Source: JADJNW01 sp033761835 (GTDB lineage: Bacteria; Bacteroidota; Bacteroidia; Chitinophagales; Saprospiraceae). Taken from it: a stretch of 16,187 nt of DNA. Under the pieces are notes generated by a model. It was not told where the DNA came from and made no database searches. It worked only from the letters and a program-made list of their open reading frames with translations. The translations under genes and the position numbers were made by a program. Position 1 is the stretch's first letter, and the number at the start of each line of letters is the position of its first letter. The stretch lies in contig JANRME010000172.1 of NCBI GenBank assembly GCA_033761835.1, positions 1-16,187 of the forward strand. The letters are read 5' to 3'. Below are positions 7,317 to 14,494 of this stretch, in pieces.

Positions 7317-7922
7317 ATGAGAAAGATAGAATTAGAAATAGTGGCATTGTCGCATAGTGTGACTCAGTCGCATAATTATGCTGTGGTATTAGGTGAAACC
7401 CAAGGTTCGAGGCGTTTGCCAATTGTGATTGGTAGTTTTGAGGCACAAGCTATTGCCGTAGCGATGGAGCGGATGTCACCCAATCGCCCACTTACCCATG
7501 ATTTATTCAAAACCACCTTGGATACTTTTCATGTAGAACTTAAAGAAATTGTTATTAACAACCTCCTGGATGGTATTTTTTATGCCCGTTTGGTTTGCTT
7601 GAAAGATGGAGATTTGTATGAAATTGATTCCCGCACTTCTGACGCCCTAGCGATGGCAGTACGCTATAACTGTCCGATTTACACTTACGAGTTTATTCTT
7701 GATGCGGCGGGCGTCGTATTAGAAGAAGCCGAAGATCAAGCGCAACCGGTACGGGAGCGACGCAGTGGCGGTAGTAGTAGCACTGTAGCAAGAGGTGCTT
7801 CCTTGTCTACTTATTCTATCGAGGCGCTTACGCAAATGCTGGAAGAAGTATTGGGAGAAGAAAATTACGAGCGGGCTGCTGAAATCCGAGATGAAATTAA
7901 TCGTAGGAGGGAGGAGGATTGA
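7317..7922 (+). CDS. Bifunctional nuclease family protein (DUF151/BFN) with C-terminal UVR motif
   Basis: Residues about 1-130 are the DUF151 domain, named after plant BFN1 proteins with DNase and RNase activity. Characteristic blocks are LPIVIGSFEAQAIA (34-47), RPLTHDL (57-63) and DSRTSDALAMAVR (104-116). A charged and Ser/Gly-rich linker follows (about 140-165). Residues about 168-200 are a UVR motif (LTQMLEEVLGEENYERAAEIRDEI), the helical hairpin that UvrB and UvrC use to contact each other. BFN plus UVR is a common arrangement in Bacteroidota, and the UVR part suggests a protein-protein contact rather than nuclease activity. Biochemical function in bacteria is poorly known. The length of 201 residues is normal. 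Its stop codon sits in a purine-rich tract that continues into the spacer. Confidence 0.9.
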   Translation: MRKIELEIVALSHSVTQSHNYAVVLGETQGSRRLPIVIGSFEAQAIAVAMERMSPNRPLTHDLFKTTLDTFHVELKEIVINNLLDGIFYARLVCLKDGDLYEIDSRTSDALAMAVRYNCPIYTYEFILDAAGVVLEEAEDQAQPVRERRSGGSSSTVARGASLSTYSIEALTQMLEEVLGEENYERAAEIRDEINRRREED

Positions 7923-8066
7923 AAAATGAGGGACGAGCATTGAGGCAGGAGGATCAAGGATTGTATTCAAATGAGATAAATTTGCACTTCCAATAATTTA
8001 ATCTACATTTCCATTCACTTATTTTTTATACATTTGAAATGTTCATTGTAAAACCATAGATGACCA
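7923..8066 (+). other. Spacer with purine-rich tract and candidate promoter for the ECF sigma gene
   Basis: The first part (to about 7963) is purine-rich with degenerate GAGGATTGA-like units that begin inside the end of the nuclease gene. TAAATTTG (7977-7984) and TACATTTG (8029-8036) both match the TAnnTTTG -7 consensus. The second is better placed, since transcription would start about 25 nt before the TTG start at 8067, and TTTC at 8008-8011 is a weak -33 candidate. An ATG at 8060 opens a 17-codon frame that overlaps the sigma start in another frame. Confidence 0.4.
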
Positions 8067-8648
8067 TTGCAGCCAAACTATACCGATCAAGCATTGCTGG
8101 AGCTTTTGCGTAAGGACGCAGATAAGGCGGTCGAATTATTGTTTCGGCAATATTACAGCTATGTTTGCAAAATGGTGCATCAGGTGATATCCGACCCCGT
8201 AATAGCCGAGGATATTGGGCAGGAGGTTTTTTTTGAAATATGGCGTCGCAAGGATCAATTGATTATTACTACTTCGCTCAAGGCATATCTGCGGCGTTCG
8301 GCGGTGAACAGAACGCTTAATTATATTCGTGCTCGCAAAATCAAATGGGAAGACGATCAGGAATTGCCGATGCTCGAAGATGATACCCCCAGCACCGCAC
8401 AATCATTGGAAGCAGAAGAATTGCAGCAATATATTGACAGTGCCATAGACCAATTGCCGGAGAAGTGCCGGATCGTTTTTATGCTGAGCCGCCAGGAGGA
8501 TTTATCTTATCAAGAAATCGCCGACCATTTAAATATTTCTACAAAAACCGTTGAAAATCAAATCTCTAAGGCATTAAAATACCTGCGGGTGGTTTTGAAA
8601 CCTTATTTGTCAGGTGGCTTACTATTTTTGCTCATTTTTTTGCCATAA
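8067..8648 (+). CDS. ECF RNA polymerase sigma factor (FecI-like)
   Basis: This sigma-70 factor of the extracytoplasmic-function type probably directs transcription of the downstream receptor operon. Residues about 22-88 form region 2 (AEDIGQEVFFEIWRRKD is the -10 recognition helix area). Residues about 118-172 form region 4 (LPEKCRIVFML, then LSYQEIADHLNISTKTVENQISKAL, the helix-turn-helix). The in-frame TGA at 8061 rules out an earlier start, so TTG at 8067 is the only start that keeps region 2 complete; the first ATG would be at residue 36. The last 13 residues (LSGGLLFLLIFLP) are very hydrophobic. It precedes a FecR-like anti-sigma gene by 196 nt, then an STN receptor, matching the cell-surface signalling order. 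The signal is unknown. Confidence 0.93.
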   Translation: MQPNYTDQALLELLRKDADKAVELLFRQYYSYVCKMVHQVISDPVIAEDIGQEVFFEIWRRKDQLIITTSLKAYLRRSAVNRTLNYIRARKIKWEDDQELPMLEDDTPSTAQSLEAEELQQYIDSAIDQLPEKCRIVFMLSRQEDLSYQEIADHLNISTKTVENQISKALKYLRVVLKPYLSGGLLFLLIFLP

Positions 8649-8844
8649 TTTGGTGGGGGATAAATTGTCAAATAGTGTCACTGTAAGTGAAAAGTCTGTG
8701 GAATGGTGGAATGTTGAGCACTGGAGTTTTGAAATGAAGATTGATAAAGATATATTGCTGAAAAATCAAGCATATTTTGGTTGTATCGCGCGGATTGATT
8801 GATAAGCATAGTAGCATTGTTTGCAAAATGCTAAAGGAAAAATA
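8649..8844 (+). other. Spacer between sigma and anti-sigma genes, with inverted repeat and Shine-Dalgarno
   Basis: TAGCATT (8812-8818) and AATGCTA (8827-8833) form a 7-bp inverted repeat whose 8-nt loop GTTTGCAA is itself nearly palindromic. AAAGGAAA (8833-8840) overlaps the right arm by one base and is a good ribosome binding site for the ATG at 8845, one of few Shine-Dalgarno-like sites in this window. Two tandem GTGGAATG units lie at 8698-8713. No convincing gene is present; a 62-codon frame here overlaps the sigma tail and has no family resemblance. Confidence 0.45.
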
Positions 8845-9729
8845 ATGGCAAAGGAAATAGAGCAAATCGAACACTTGAGTAAACGTTACAAAAACAACTA
8901 CGAGCCTGATGTAGATGCCGGCTGGGCCAAGCTTCATGCACGGATGCAGGCCGCCAAAGCAGCTGATAATCAAAAGCTTCGCGTAGTTGCTCACAGGAGA
9001 TGGCTGAGTGCAGCAGCAGGAATTTTGCTGCTTGTAGTAGCAAGTGTATGGGTTTTGCAGTCTGGTTCTAAGCAAATGATTGTCCAAACGAGCCTTGGCG
9101 AACAACAAAAAATAACTTTACCGGATGGCTCAAGTGTGGTGTTGAACGAAAATAGCAAATTAATTTATCCTCAGCATTTCGATAAAAGTAATACACGCTC
9201 GATACAACTCAACGGCGAAGCCTTTTTTGAGGTAAAACCCAATGCTGATAAGCCTTTTATTATCTCTACGAATTTGACGGAAGTCACGGTTTTGGGTACT
9301 TCTTTCAATGTACGCGCTTACGAAGGCGAAACGACAACCGAAGTAGAAGTAGCGACCGGACAGGTAGCATTTGGCGTCAAAAATACTGATGCTTCGATTA
9401 CCTTGAAGCCGGGCCAAACCGGCATTTTTGATAACAAAGCCAGCAAATTATATTACAAATCTACTGCTCAATTGAACGCTCAGGCTTGGTTCACCAATCG
9501 CCTCAACTTTGAAGGCGCTTCACTCGCCGACGTTTTTCAGGTATTAGAACGCTATTACAAAATAAAATTCGATATAGCCAATCCTGATATCAATCGTTGC
9601 GAATTCACCAGTAATTTTGAAAATTCCGAACTCTCGGAAGTAACCGCTTCCATTTCGCTTGCGCTTCGATTAAAAATAGAAAAAACAGCATCCAATCGCT
9701 ATCAAATTGCCGGAAAAGGCTGTGATTGA
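8845..9729 (+). CDS. FecR-like anti-sigma factor with DUF4974 domain
   Basis: This is a single-pass inner-membrane regulator that holds the ECF sigma factor in the cytoplasm and receives the signal from the receptor in the periplasm. The ATG at 8845 is chosen because AAAGGAAA precedes it at good spacing; an upstream TTG at 8821 is also in frame. The cytoplasmic part is residues 1-53, and the membrane helix is about 54-72 (LSAAAGILLLVVASVWVL). The FecR domain is about 80-180, with ITLPDGSSVVLNENSKL, LNGEAFFEV and VTVLGTSFNVRAY all clearly conserved. The DUF4974 domain is about 217-288 (LNFEGASLADVFQVLERYYKI), the piece that contacts STN domains in Bacteroidota. The length of 294 residues is normal. 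It sits between the sigma gene and the receptor gene. Confidence 0.93.
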   Translation: MAKEIEQIEHLSKRYKNNYEPDVDAGWAKLHARMQAAKAADNQKLRVVAHRRWLSAAAGILLLVVASVWVLQSGSKQMIVQTSLGEQQKITLPDGSSVVLNENSKLIYPQHFDKSNTRSIQLNGEAFFEVKPNADKPFIISTNLTEVTVLGTSFNVRAYEGETTTEVEVATGQVAFGVKNTDASITLKPGQTGIFDNKASKLYYKSTAQLNAQAWFTNRLNFEGASLADVFQVLERYYKIKFDIANPDINRCEFTSNFENSELSEVTASISLALRLKIEKTASNRYQIAGKGCD

Positions 9730-9742
9730 AGCCCCTAAATAA

Positions 9743-9803
9743 TAAATTTGAACATATTCTCACCGCTGCCTCTTTTATTCCTGCGCAAATTGCTGTAAAT
9801 TTG
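9743..9803 (+). promoter_or_regulatory. Two TAAATTTGAA boxes upstream of the TonB-dependent receptor gene
   Basis: TAAATTTG occurs at 9743-9750 and 9796-9803, each followed by AA, so a 10-mer is repeated with starts 53 bp apart. Both match the -7 consensus TAnnTTTG. The second has TTTT at 9773-9776, 19 nt upstream, as a near -33 box, and would give a leader of about 30 nt before the ATG at 9840. A separate promoter here would let the receptor pair be induced independently of the sigma and anti-sigma genes. Confidence 0.4.
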
Positions 9804-9839
9804 AATGCTGCTTATGGAATATTTCTACAATTCTGTTAA

Positions 9840-12509
9840 ATGAAAAAGAGCAGAGGGGCAATCTTATCTCTATCACTAGTGTTTTTGAGTGCTGTTGCGG
9901 TGGCTCAAAGTGCATTAGATGTGCCTGTAAATCTGGGTGTAAAAGAAGTTAGCTTAGAACAAGCTTTGTTAAAACTCATCCAAGATTACGACGTTCGACT
10001 TTCCTTCAGCAATAATATCCTTCCTGACATACAAATATCTGCAAACTTCAAAAAGAAACCTTTGCGGCAGGTACTCGATGCCCTGTTGGAAGATACCGAT
10101 ATCAGTTACCGCGAAATTGGCAACCAGATTGTATTGTATCAAAAAGAAAGACCCGATGTCGAGCGAAAATTTACCATCAGTGGCTTTGTAGAAGATGCCG
10201 ATACCGGCGAGCGCCTGATTGCTGCTAGCGTCTATGACCGCAGGCTTGGCAAAGGCGTGGAAACCAATGAATACGGTTTTTTTAGTCTTACGCTTCCTCA
10301 AGGCGATATTCAATTAAGTGTAAATTATCTTGGATACATTCCCCAGGAATACAATTTTAAACTGAACAGCGACAAGAGATTACAAATCGAATTAAACGCG
10401 TCTTTGCTTTTGCCTGTTGTAGAGATCATTGCCCACGATTCCATCGTTTCTGATCTACGTTCCGGTCATAGCAGTGACTATTTTAATGCGGAAGATATAG
10501 AACAGTTGCCGGCCTTAGGCGGAGAGCCTGACTTGATAAGGGCTACGCATTTATTGCCAGGTGTGCAAACGGGAACGGATGGCATTGGGGGCATTCATGT
10601 GCGTGGCGGCAATGCTGAGCACAACTTGATTTTGATAGATGGTGTGCCAGTTTACAATGCGCTGCACGCAGCTGGACTTTTCTCGGTGTTCAATACGGAT
10701 GCCATTCGCAGCGCACAACTCATAAAAGGTGGATTTTCAGCGCGTTATGGTGGAAGACTTTCGTCGGTTTTGGATGTGCATACCAAAGAAGGCAATTTGA
10801 ATCGCCTCAGTGGTACTGCCGAAATTGGCTTGCTGACGGCACGGGCCTCGCTGGAAGGACCGCTTATCAAAGAAAAAAGCTCCTTTTTTGTATCTGCTCG
10901 GCGTTCGTTTTTGAATTGGTACACCCGTCCGATTTCCGAAGATGAAAAAGCAAAACAAGGCATCAAAGGAAAAACGTTGTACGATTTTTTTGATGTAAAT
11001 GCCAAAGTTAATTACGAGTTTTCCCCTAAAGACAAGGTTTATTTGAGTTATTATCAAGGGAACGATCATTTTGACAATGATGGCTTTAGTTCCGACAGCT
11101 TTACTTATTACAGCAATCGTTGGGAAGACACGGTGCGCATTCGCTACGATAGTTGGTACGGAGAGTCCTTGAGTTGGGGAAATACGGTCGCCGCGGCACG
11201 TTGGAATCATATTTTTGGAAACAAGCTTTTTGCTAATACGACGCTTACTTACAGCCGCTTTGCTACTAATATTTATTATGGCGAGGTAGATTCTTTGGTT
11301 TGGAGCAATAGAGATACCACTTTGCAAAGGGTGTATGATTTTGGGCGATTCCGATCCAGCATTGAGGATGTGGGTGGTAGAATGGATTTTGATTGGTTGT
11401 TGTCACCTTCTCAAACAATTCGTTTTGGTTGGGGCTTGACCGAACACCAGTTTAATCCTGGGGCTTTGACATATAATGAAATTATCGAATACATTGGGCC
11501 GGAAGATGTGCAAGGCAATGACCCTATCAACTCGACAGAATCCTTTGCATACCTGGAAAGCAATATGGTGCTGGGCTCCAAATTTGCTTTAAACATTGGA
11601 GTACACGCCGCGCGCCTAAAGGTTCAAGAAAAAACCTATAATCTTTTGCAGCCACGCTTATCGGCATATTGGAGCGTTGGGGAGCGTTTTGGGATGAAAG
11701 CCGCTTATGGCGAAATGGCGCAGTTTTTACATTTGCTTTCCAATTCCAGTATTGGTTTGCCTACCGATCTTTGGGTGCCCGCCACTGCCGATGTGCCGCC
11801 TCAGCAGGCCTGGCAGGCTTCTACTGGATTTGACTATGATTTTAAAGTGCTGGAACTCAGTATTGAAGGGTATTACAAAAAGATGCACAATTTGCTGAAC
11901 TATACCGAAGGTGCTTATTTTCTGAATGACTGGGAAGAAAACGTCACGAGTGGACAAGGCCGCGCTTATGGCATCGAAATGTTGCTCCGCAAGTCCAAAG
12001 GCAATACCACTGGTTGGATGGCTTATACACTCTCTTGGTCCGACCGTCGCTTCGAGTTGATTAATTTGGGCGAGCGCTATCCTTTCAAATATGATCGCCG
12101 GCATGATTTAAAAATAGTGCTACAACACGCTTTTAGCAAATGGATGCGGGTGAGTGCCAGTTGGATTGTTAGTTCTGGGTTCGCTGTGAGTTTGCCAATT
12201 GCAGAATATTATTATGAAAAACCCAACGGAAATTCCGTTCCAGTGATTGATTATGGTTCTAAAAACCAATTTCGTATGCCTTACTATCACCGCTTGGATA
12301 TAAGTGCAAATTTTAATTTTAAAACCAGAAGCTTTTGGCATGATGTGAATATTGGATTTTATAATTTGTATAATAGAAAAAATCCATTATATTATGATCT
12401 GCGTACTAATTTTATAAATGAAAACGGAGAACTGAAAGAAAAGAAAGAATACGTACAGGTTTGGTTATTGCCGATTTTGCCATCGGTTAATTATGCTATC
12501 AAATTTTAA
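9840..12509 (+). CDS. TonB-dependent outer-membrane receptor with STN signalling domain
   Basis: This is an outer-membrane active-transport receptor powered by TonB that also passes a signal inward. The signal peptide is residues 1-22 (MKKSRGAILS to AVA, cleavage before QSALD). An STN domain lies about 48-101 and is the part that talks to FecR. A carboxypeptidase-regulatory-like beta-sandwich is at about 112-197 (FTISGFVEDADTGERLIAASV, then GFFSLTLP). The plug domain is about 205-320 (QLPALGGEPDLIRATHLLPGVQTG, IHVRGGNAEHNLILIDGVPVYN, LIKGGFSARYGGRLSSVLDV). A 22-strand-type barrel runs to residue 889 and ends in phenylalanine, as outer-membrane proteins do. The length is normal for this type. 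It overlaps or abuts the DUF4249 gene. The ligand cannot be read from the sequence. Confidence 0.93.
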   Translation: MKKSRGAILSLSLVFLSAVAVAQSALDVPVNLGVKEVSLEQALLKLIQDYDVRLSFSNNILPDIQISANFKKKPLRQVLDALLEDTDISYREIGNQIVLYQKERPDVERKFTISGFVEDADTGERLIAASVYDRRLGKGVETNEYGFFSLTLPQGDIQLSVNYLGYIPQEYNFKLNSDKRLQIELNASLLLPVVEIIAHDSIVSDLRSGHSSDYFNAEDIEQLPALGGEPDLIRATHLLPGVQTGTDGIGGIHVRGGNAEHNLILIDGVPVYNALHAAGLFSVFNTDAIRSAQLIKGGFSARYGGRLSSVLDVHTKEGNLNRLSGTAEIGLLTARASLEGPLIKEKSSFFVSARRSFLNWYTRPISEDEKAKQGIKGKTLYDFFDVNAKVNYEFSPKDKVYLSYYQGNDHFDNDGFSSDSFTYYSNRWEDTVRIRYDSWYGESLSWGNTVAAARWNHIFGNKLFANTTLTYSRFATNIYYGEVDSLVWSNRDTTLQRVYDFGRFRSSIEDVGGRMDFDWLLSPSQTIRFGWGLTEHQFNPGALTYNEIIEYIGPEDVQGNDPINSTESFAYLESNMVLGSKFALNIGVHAARLKVQEKTYNLLQPRLSAYWSVGERFGMKAAYGEMAQFLHLLSNSSIGLPTDLWVPATADVPPQQAWQASTGFDYDFKVLELSIEGYYKKMHNLLNYTEGAYFLNDWEENVTSGQGRAYGIEMLLRKSKGNTTGWMAYTLSWSDRRFELINLGERYPFKYDRRHDLKIVLQHAFSKWMRVSASWIVSSGFAVSLPIAEYYYEKPNGNSVPVIDYGSKNQFRMPYYHRLDISANFNFKTRSFWHDVNIGFYNLYNRKNPLYYDLRTNFINENGELKEKKEYVQVWLLPILPSVNYAIKF

Positions 12510-12519
12510 ATCCCGAATA

Positions 12520-13443
12520 ATGTCACGACCGCTACTTACCTTGGTTATAATTCTACTTTTAGCAGCCGCCTGCGAAAGCCCTGCCGATTTGAATCTAAAT
12601 GAGTTTGAAACCAAACTTGCGGTTATTAGCAATTTTGGCCCTGACCAGCCAGTAAAAGTACAAATATCCAAAACCCAATCGGCTACAACTGGCACCGATC
12701 CTGAATATTTGGAAGACGCTAATGTGCTTTTGTACCGTGGAAATACTTTTTTGGAGATATTAAAATTAGTGCCAGAAAGTCCTACTTCTAAGCCTTATTA
12801 TGTGACCGAAAATTTTAAACCCCAAATTGGAGAGCTTTATACGCTCAAAGTAGACGCACCCGGATTTGAACAAGTGCAAGCTACCAGCAAAATTCCTACT
12901 CCTGCGCGCATCCGAGGGCTTGGCGTTTCTGACGTATCTGTTCGAGAATTACCTCAAGAGCTTGCCTTTGCTTACAAAGTAAGTATCATTTTTGAAGACC
13001 CGCTCGAAGCATCTAATTATTATCATTTGAATTTTTACCAGCAAATATGGAATTATCAAGTGGTTGAAAATGATACAATTATAACCGGAAACTGGCTGCG
13101 AAAAATTGCTTTTAGTCCGGAAACCGATAATAATTCCTTGATCGCTTATTTTGATGGCGGGGTACTTTTTGATGATGCATCTTTTAATGGCAAGGCAGTT
13201 GGCTACTCCTTTACCCTAGAAACCAGCATTGACCCCAGCAAGCATCTACTCGGTAAAATGTTCACGGAGTTGCGCACCGTTTCTAAAGAATATTATCTTT
13301 TTCACAATTCCCTCAGCCGTCAGCAGACAAGCCCTGGCGGACCACTTTCGGAGCCCGTCATTATTTATAATAACATAGAAAATGGGCAAGGTATATTCGC
13401 AGGTTATAGCCCTTCGCTCGATTCGGCCGCTATTTTTCGCTGA
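12520..13443 (+). CDS. DUF4249 lipoprotein, partner of the TonB-dependent receptor
   Basis: This is a Bacteroidota-specific lipoprotein family almost always encoded right after an STN/carboxypeptidase-type TonB receptor, and probably a surface or periplasmic partner of it. The ATG at 12520 gives a short lipoprotein signal ending LLLAAAC, with the lipidated cysteine at residue 19, followed by ESPAD. An ATG at 12493 is in frame and would overlap the receptor by 17 nt. Family marks include KLAVISNF near the start, LEDANVLLYRG, LYTLKVDAPGFEQVQATSKIP, a VLFDDASFNGK block, and the ending IIYNNIENGQGIFAGYSPS. There is no known catalytic site. Direct adjacency to the receptor argues for co-translation and joint function, perhaps like SusD with SusC, but that is inference. 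Confidence 0.88.
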   Translation: MSRPLLTLVIILLLAAACESPADLNLNEFETKLAVISNFGPDQPVKVQISKTQSATTGTDPEYLEDANVLLYRGNTFLEILKLVPESPTSKPYYVTENFKPQIGELYTLKVDAPGFEQVQATSKIPTPARIRGLGVSDVSVRELPQELAFAYKVSIIFEDPLEASNYYHLNFYQQIWNYQVVENDTIITGNWLRKIAFSPETDNNSLIAYFDGGVLFDDASFNGKAVGYSFTLETSIDPSKHLLGKMFTELRTVSKEYYLFHNSLSRQQTSPGGPLSEPVIIYNNIENGQGIFAGYSPSLDSAAIFR

Positions 13444-13689
13444 TTTGTAAGCTTTTAGAATCTTACTTTTCACTTCCTGATTTTCCTTTTTGAATGCTCA
13501 TGAGGTAAAGATTTCCCTTATCCGTATTATTTTTTCAAAATCATATAAAAAAAATGCATTCTTCGTAGGGGCATAAGAAATACTTGGTGTCTCTTTAGAT
13601 GTATTGCCAAACGCAATTAAACTCCAAATGCCAAAAAGCCAATTTTTCTTTTTTGAAAACAATCAAATAAAAAAATTAAAAAATAGCTT
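13444..13689 (+). other. 246-nt spacer between the DUF4249 and Crp-like genes
   Basis: GTAAG (13447-13451) and CTTAC (13462-13466) with TTTT after them make a weak terminator candidate for the signalling locus. The rest is AT-rich and has no coding frame with family resemblance. The last 45 nt before the start at 13690 are very A-rich. I see no full TAnnTTTG box and no clear CRP-like operator. Confidence 0.3.
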
Positions 13690-14370
13690 ATGAATGCTGA
13701 AGCTAAAACTACATTTCTAACACAATTTCCTCTTTTTAGTATGCTCTCCGAAGAAGAAAAAAGCCGGATGGCGGATATGATGGAATACAAAGTAAAAACC
13801 CGCTATAGCTTTATTTACTTGCCGGGTGAGCCTTCGGATACGATTTTTTTTCTGGCAAAGGGGATGGTGAAAATTGGAACCCACTCTGGCGATGGCAAAG
13901 AAGTAATCAAAGCATTGATCCATCCATTGGCAATGTTTGGCGAACTTGGTCTGGTCGGCGAACCAGAACGACAGGAATTTGCACAAGTCTTGCGCGAGGA
14001 TGTACACCTGTACACCCTGAAAATAGAAGATTTCCAGGAATTGATGCGCCATAATTTTGAGTTGAGCAATTCTGTAATGCAGTTATTCGGTAGCCGCTTA
14101 ATCAAAGCCGAAAGCAAGCTCGAATCCCTGATTTTTAAAGATGCTCGTACCCGCATCATCGAATTTATTAAAGATGCAGTAGATAAGCAGGGACGCCGAG
14201 TGGGCTTTGAAATGCTACTCAAACACTCACTTACACATCAAGATATTGCTAATATAACTTGTACTTCCCGTCAAACGGTAACGCTGGTGCTGAATGAGTT
14301 GAAAAAATCGGATTTGATTTATTTCAATCGTGGCAAAATATTGGTGCGCGATATGGCGAAGCTGTCATGA
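13690..14370 (+). CDS. Crp/Fnr-family transcriptional regulator
   Basis: This is a DNA-binding regulator with a cyclic-nucleotide-type sensor domain. Residues about 12-125 form the cNMP-binding beta roll (YLPGEPSDTIFFLAKGMVKIG, then FGELGLVG at 83-90). A dimerisation helix follows to about 148. Residues about 150-222 form the winged helix-turn-helix (LTHQDIANITCTSRQTVTLVLNELKKSDLI). The phosphate-binding cassette after GEL reads EPERQEFAQV, so the Arg-Ser/Thr pair used by cAMP-binding CRPs is not evident and another ligand, or none, is likely. No cysteine cluster for an iron-sulfur centre is present. The length of 226 residues is normal. It is a single gene with an A-rich upstream region. Its targets are unknown, and nothing ties it to the neighbouring signalling locus. 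Confidence 0.9.
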   Translation: MNAEAKTTFLTQFPLFSMLSEEEKSRMADMMEYKVKTRYSFIYLPGEPSDTIFFLAKGMVKIGTHSGDGKEVIKALIHPLAMFGELGLVGEPERQEFAQVLREDVHLYTLKIEDFQELMRHNFELSNSVMQLFGSRLIKAESKLESLIFKDARTRIIEFIKDAVDKQGRRVGFEMLLKHSLTHQDIANITCTSRQTVTLVLNELKKSDLIYFNRGKILVRDMAKLS

Positions 14371-14494
14371 ATTGGAATTGGTTTATGGTTCCTTGTTTCT
14401 GGATGCTGATCGCTGGCTTTCACCAAAAACCAATAACAAAAAAGTAATACATTCCAGAGTTTTACAATTTGTTTCTCAATACCCCAGAAAACCT
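14371..14494. other. Convergent spacer without recognisable features
   Basis: This 124-nt stretch separates the ends of the Crp-like gene (plus) and the RsmF-like gene (minus). I find no strong hairpin with a T-tract on either strand and no repeat. Confidence 0.3.

Noticed and set aside
8614..8802. 62-codon plus-strand frame after the sigma region 4
   Set aside because: It overlaps the sigma tail in another frame, has no ribosome site, and much of it is TG-rich repeat-like DNA.
10737..11327. 196-codon open frame on the minus strand
   Set aside because: It is antisense to the plug and barrel of the TonB-dependent receptor and has no recognisable domain.
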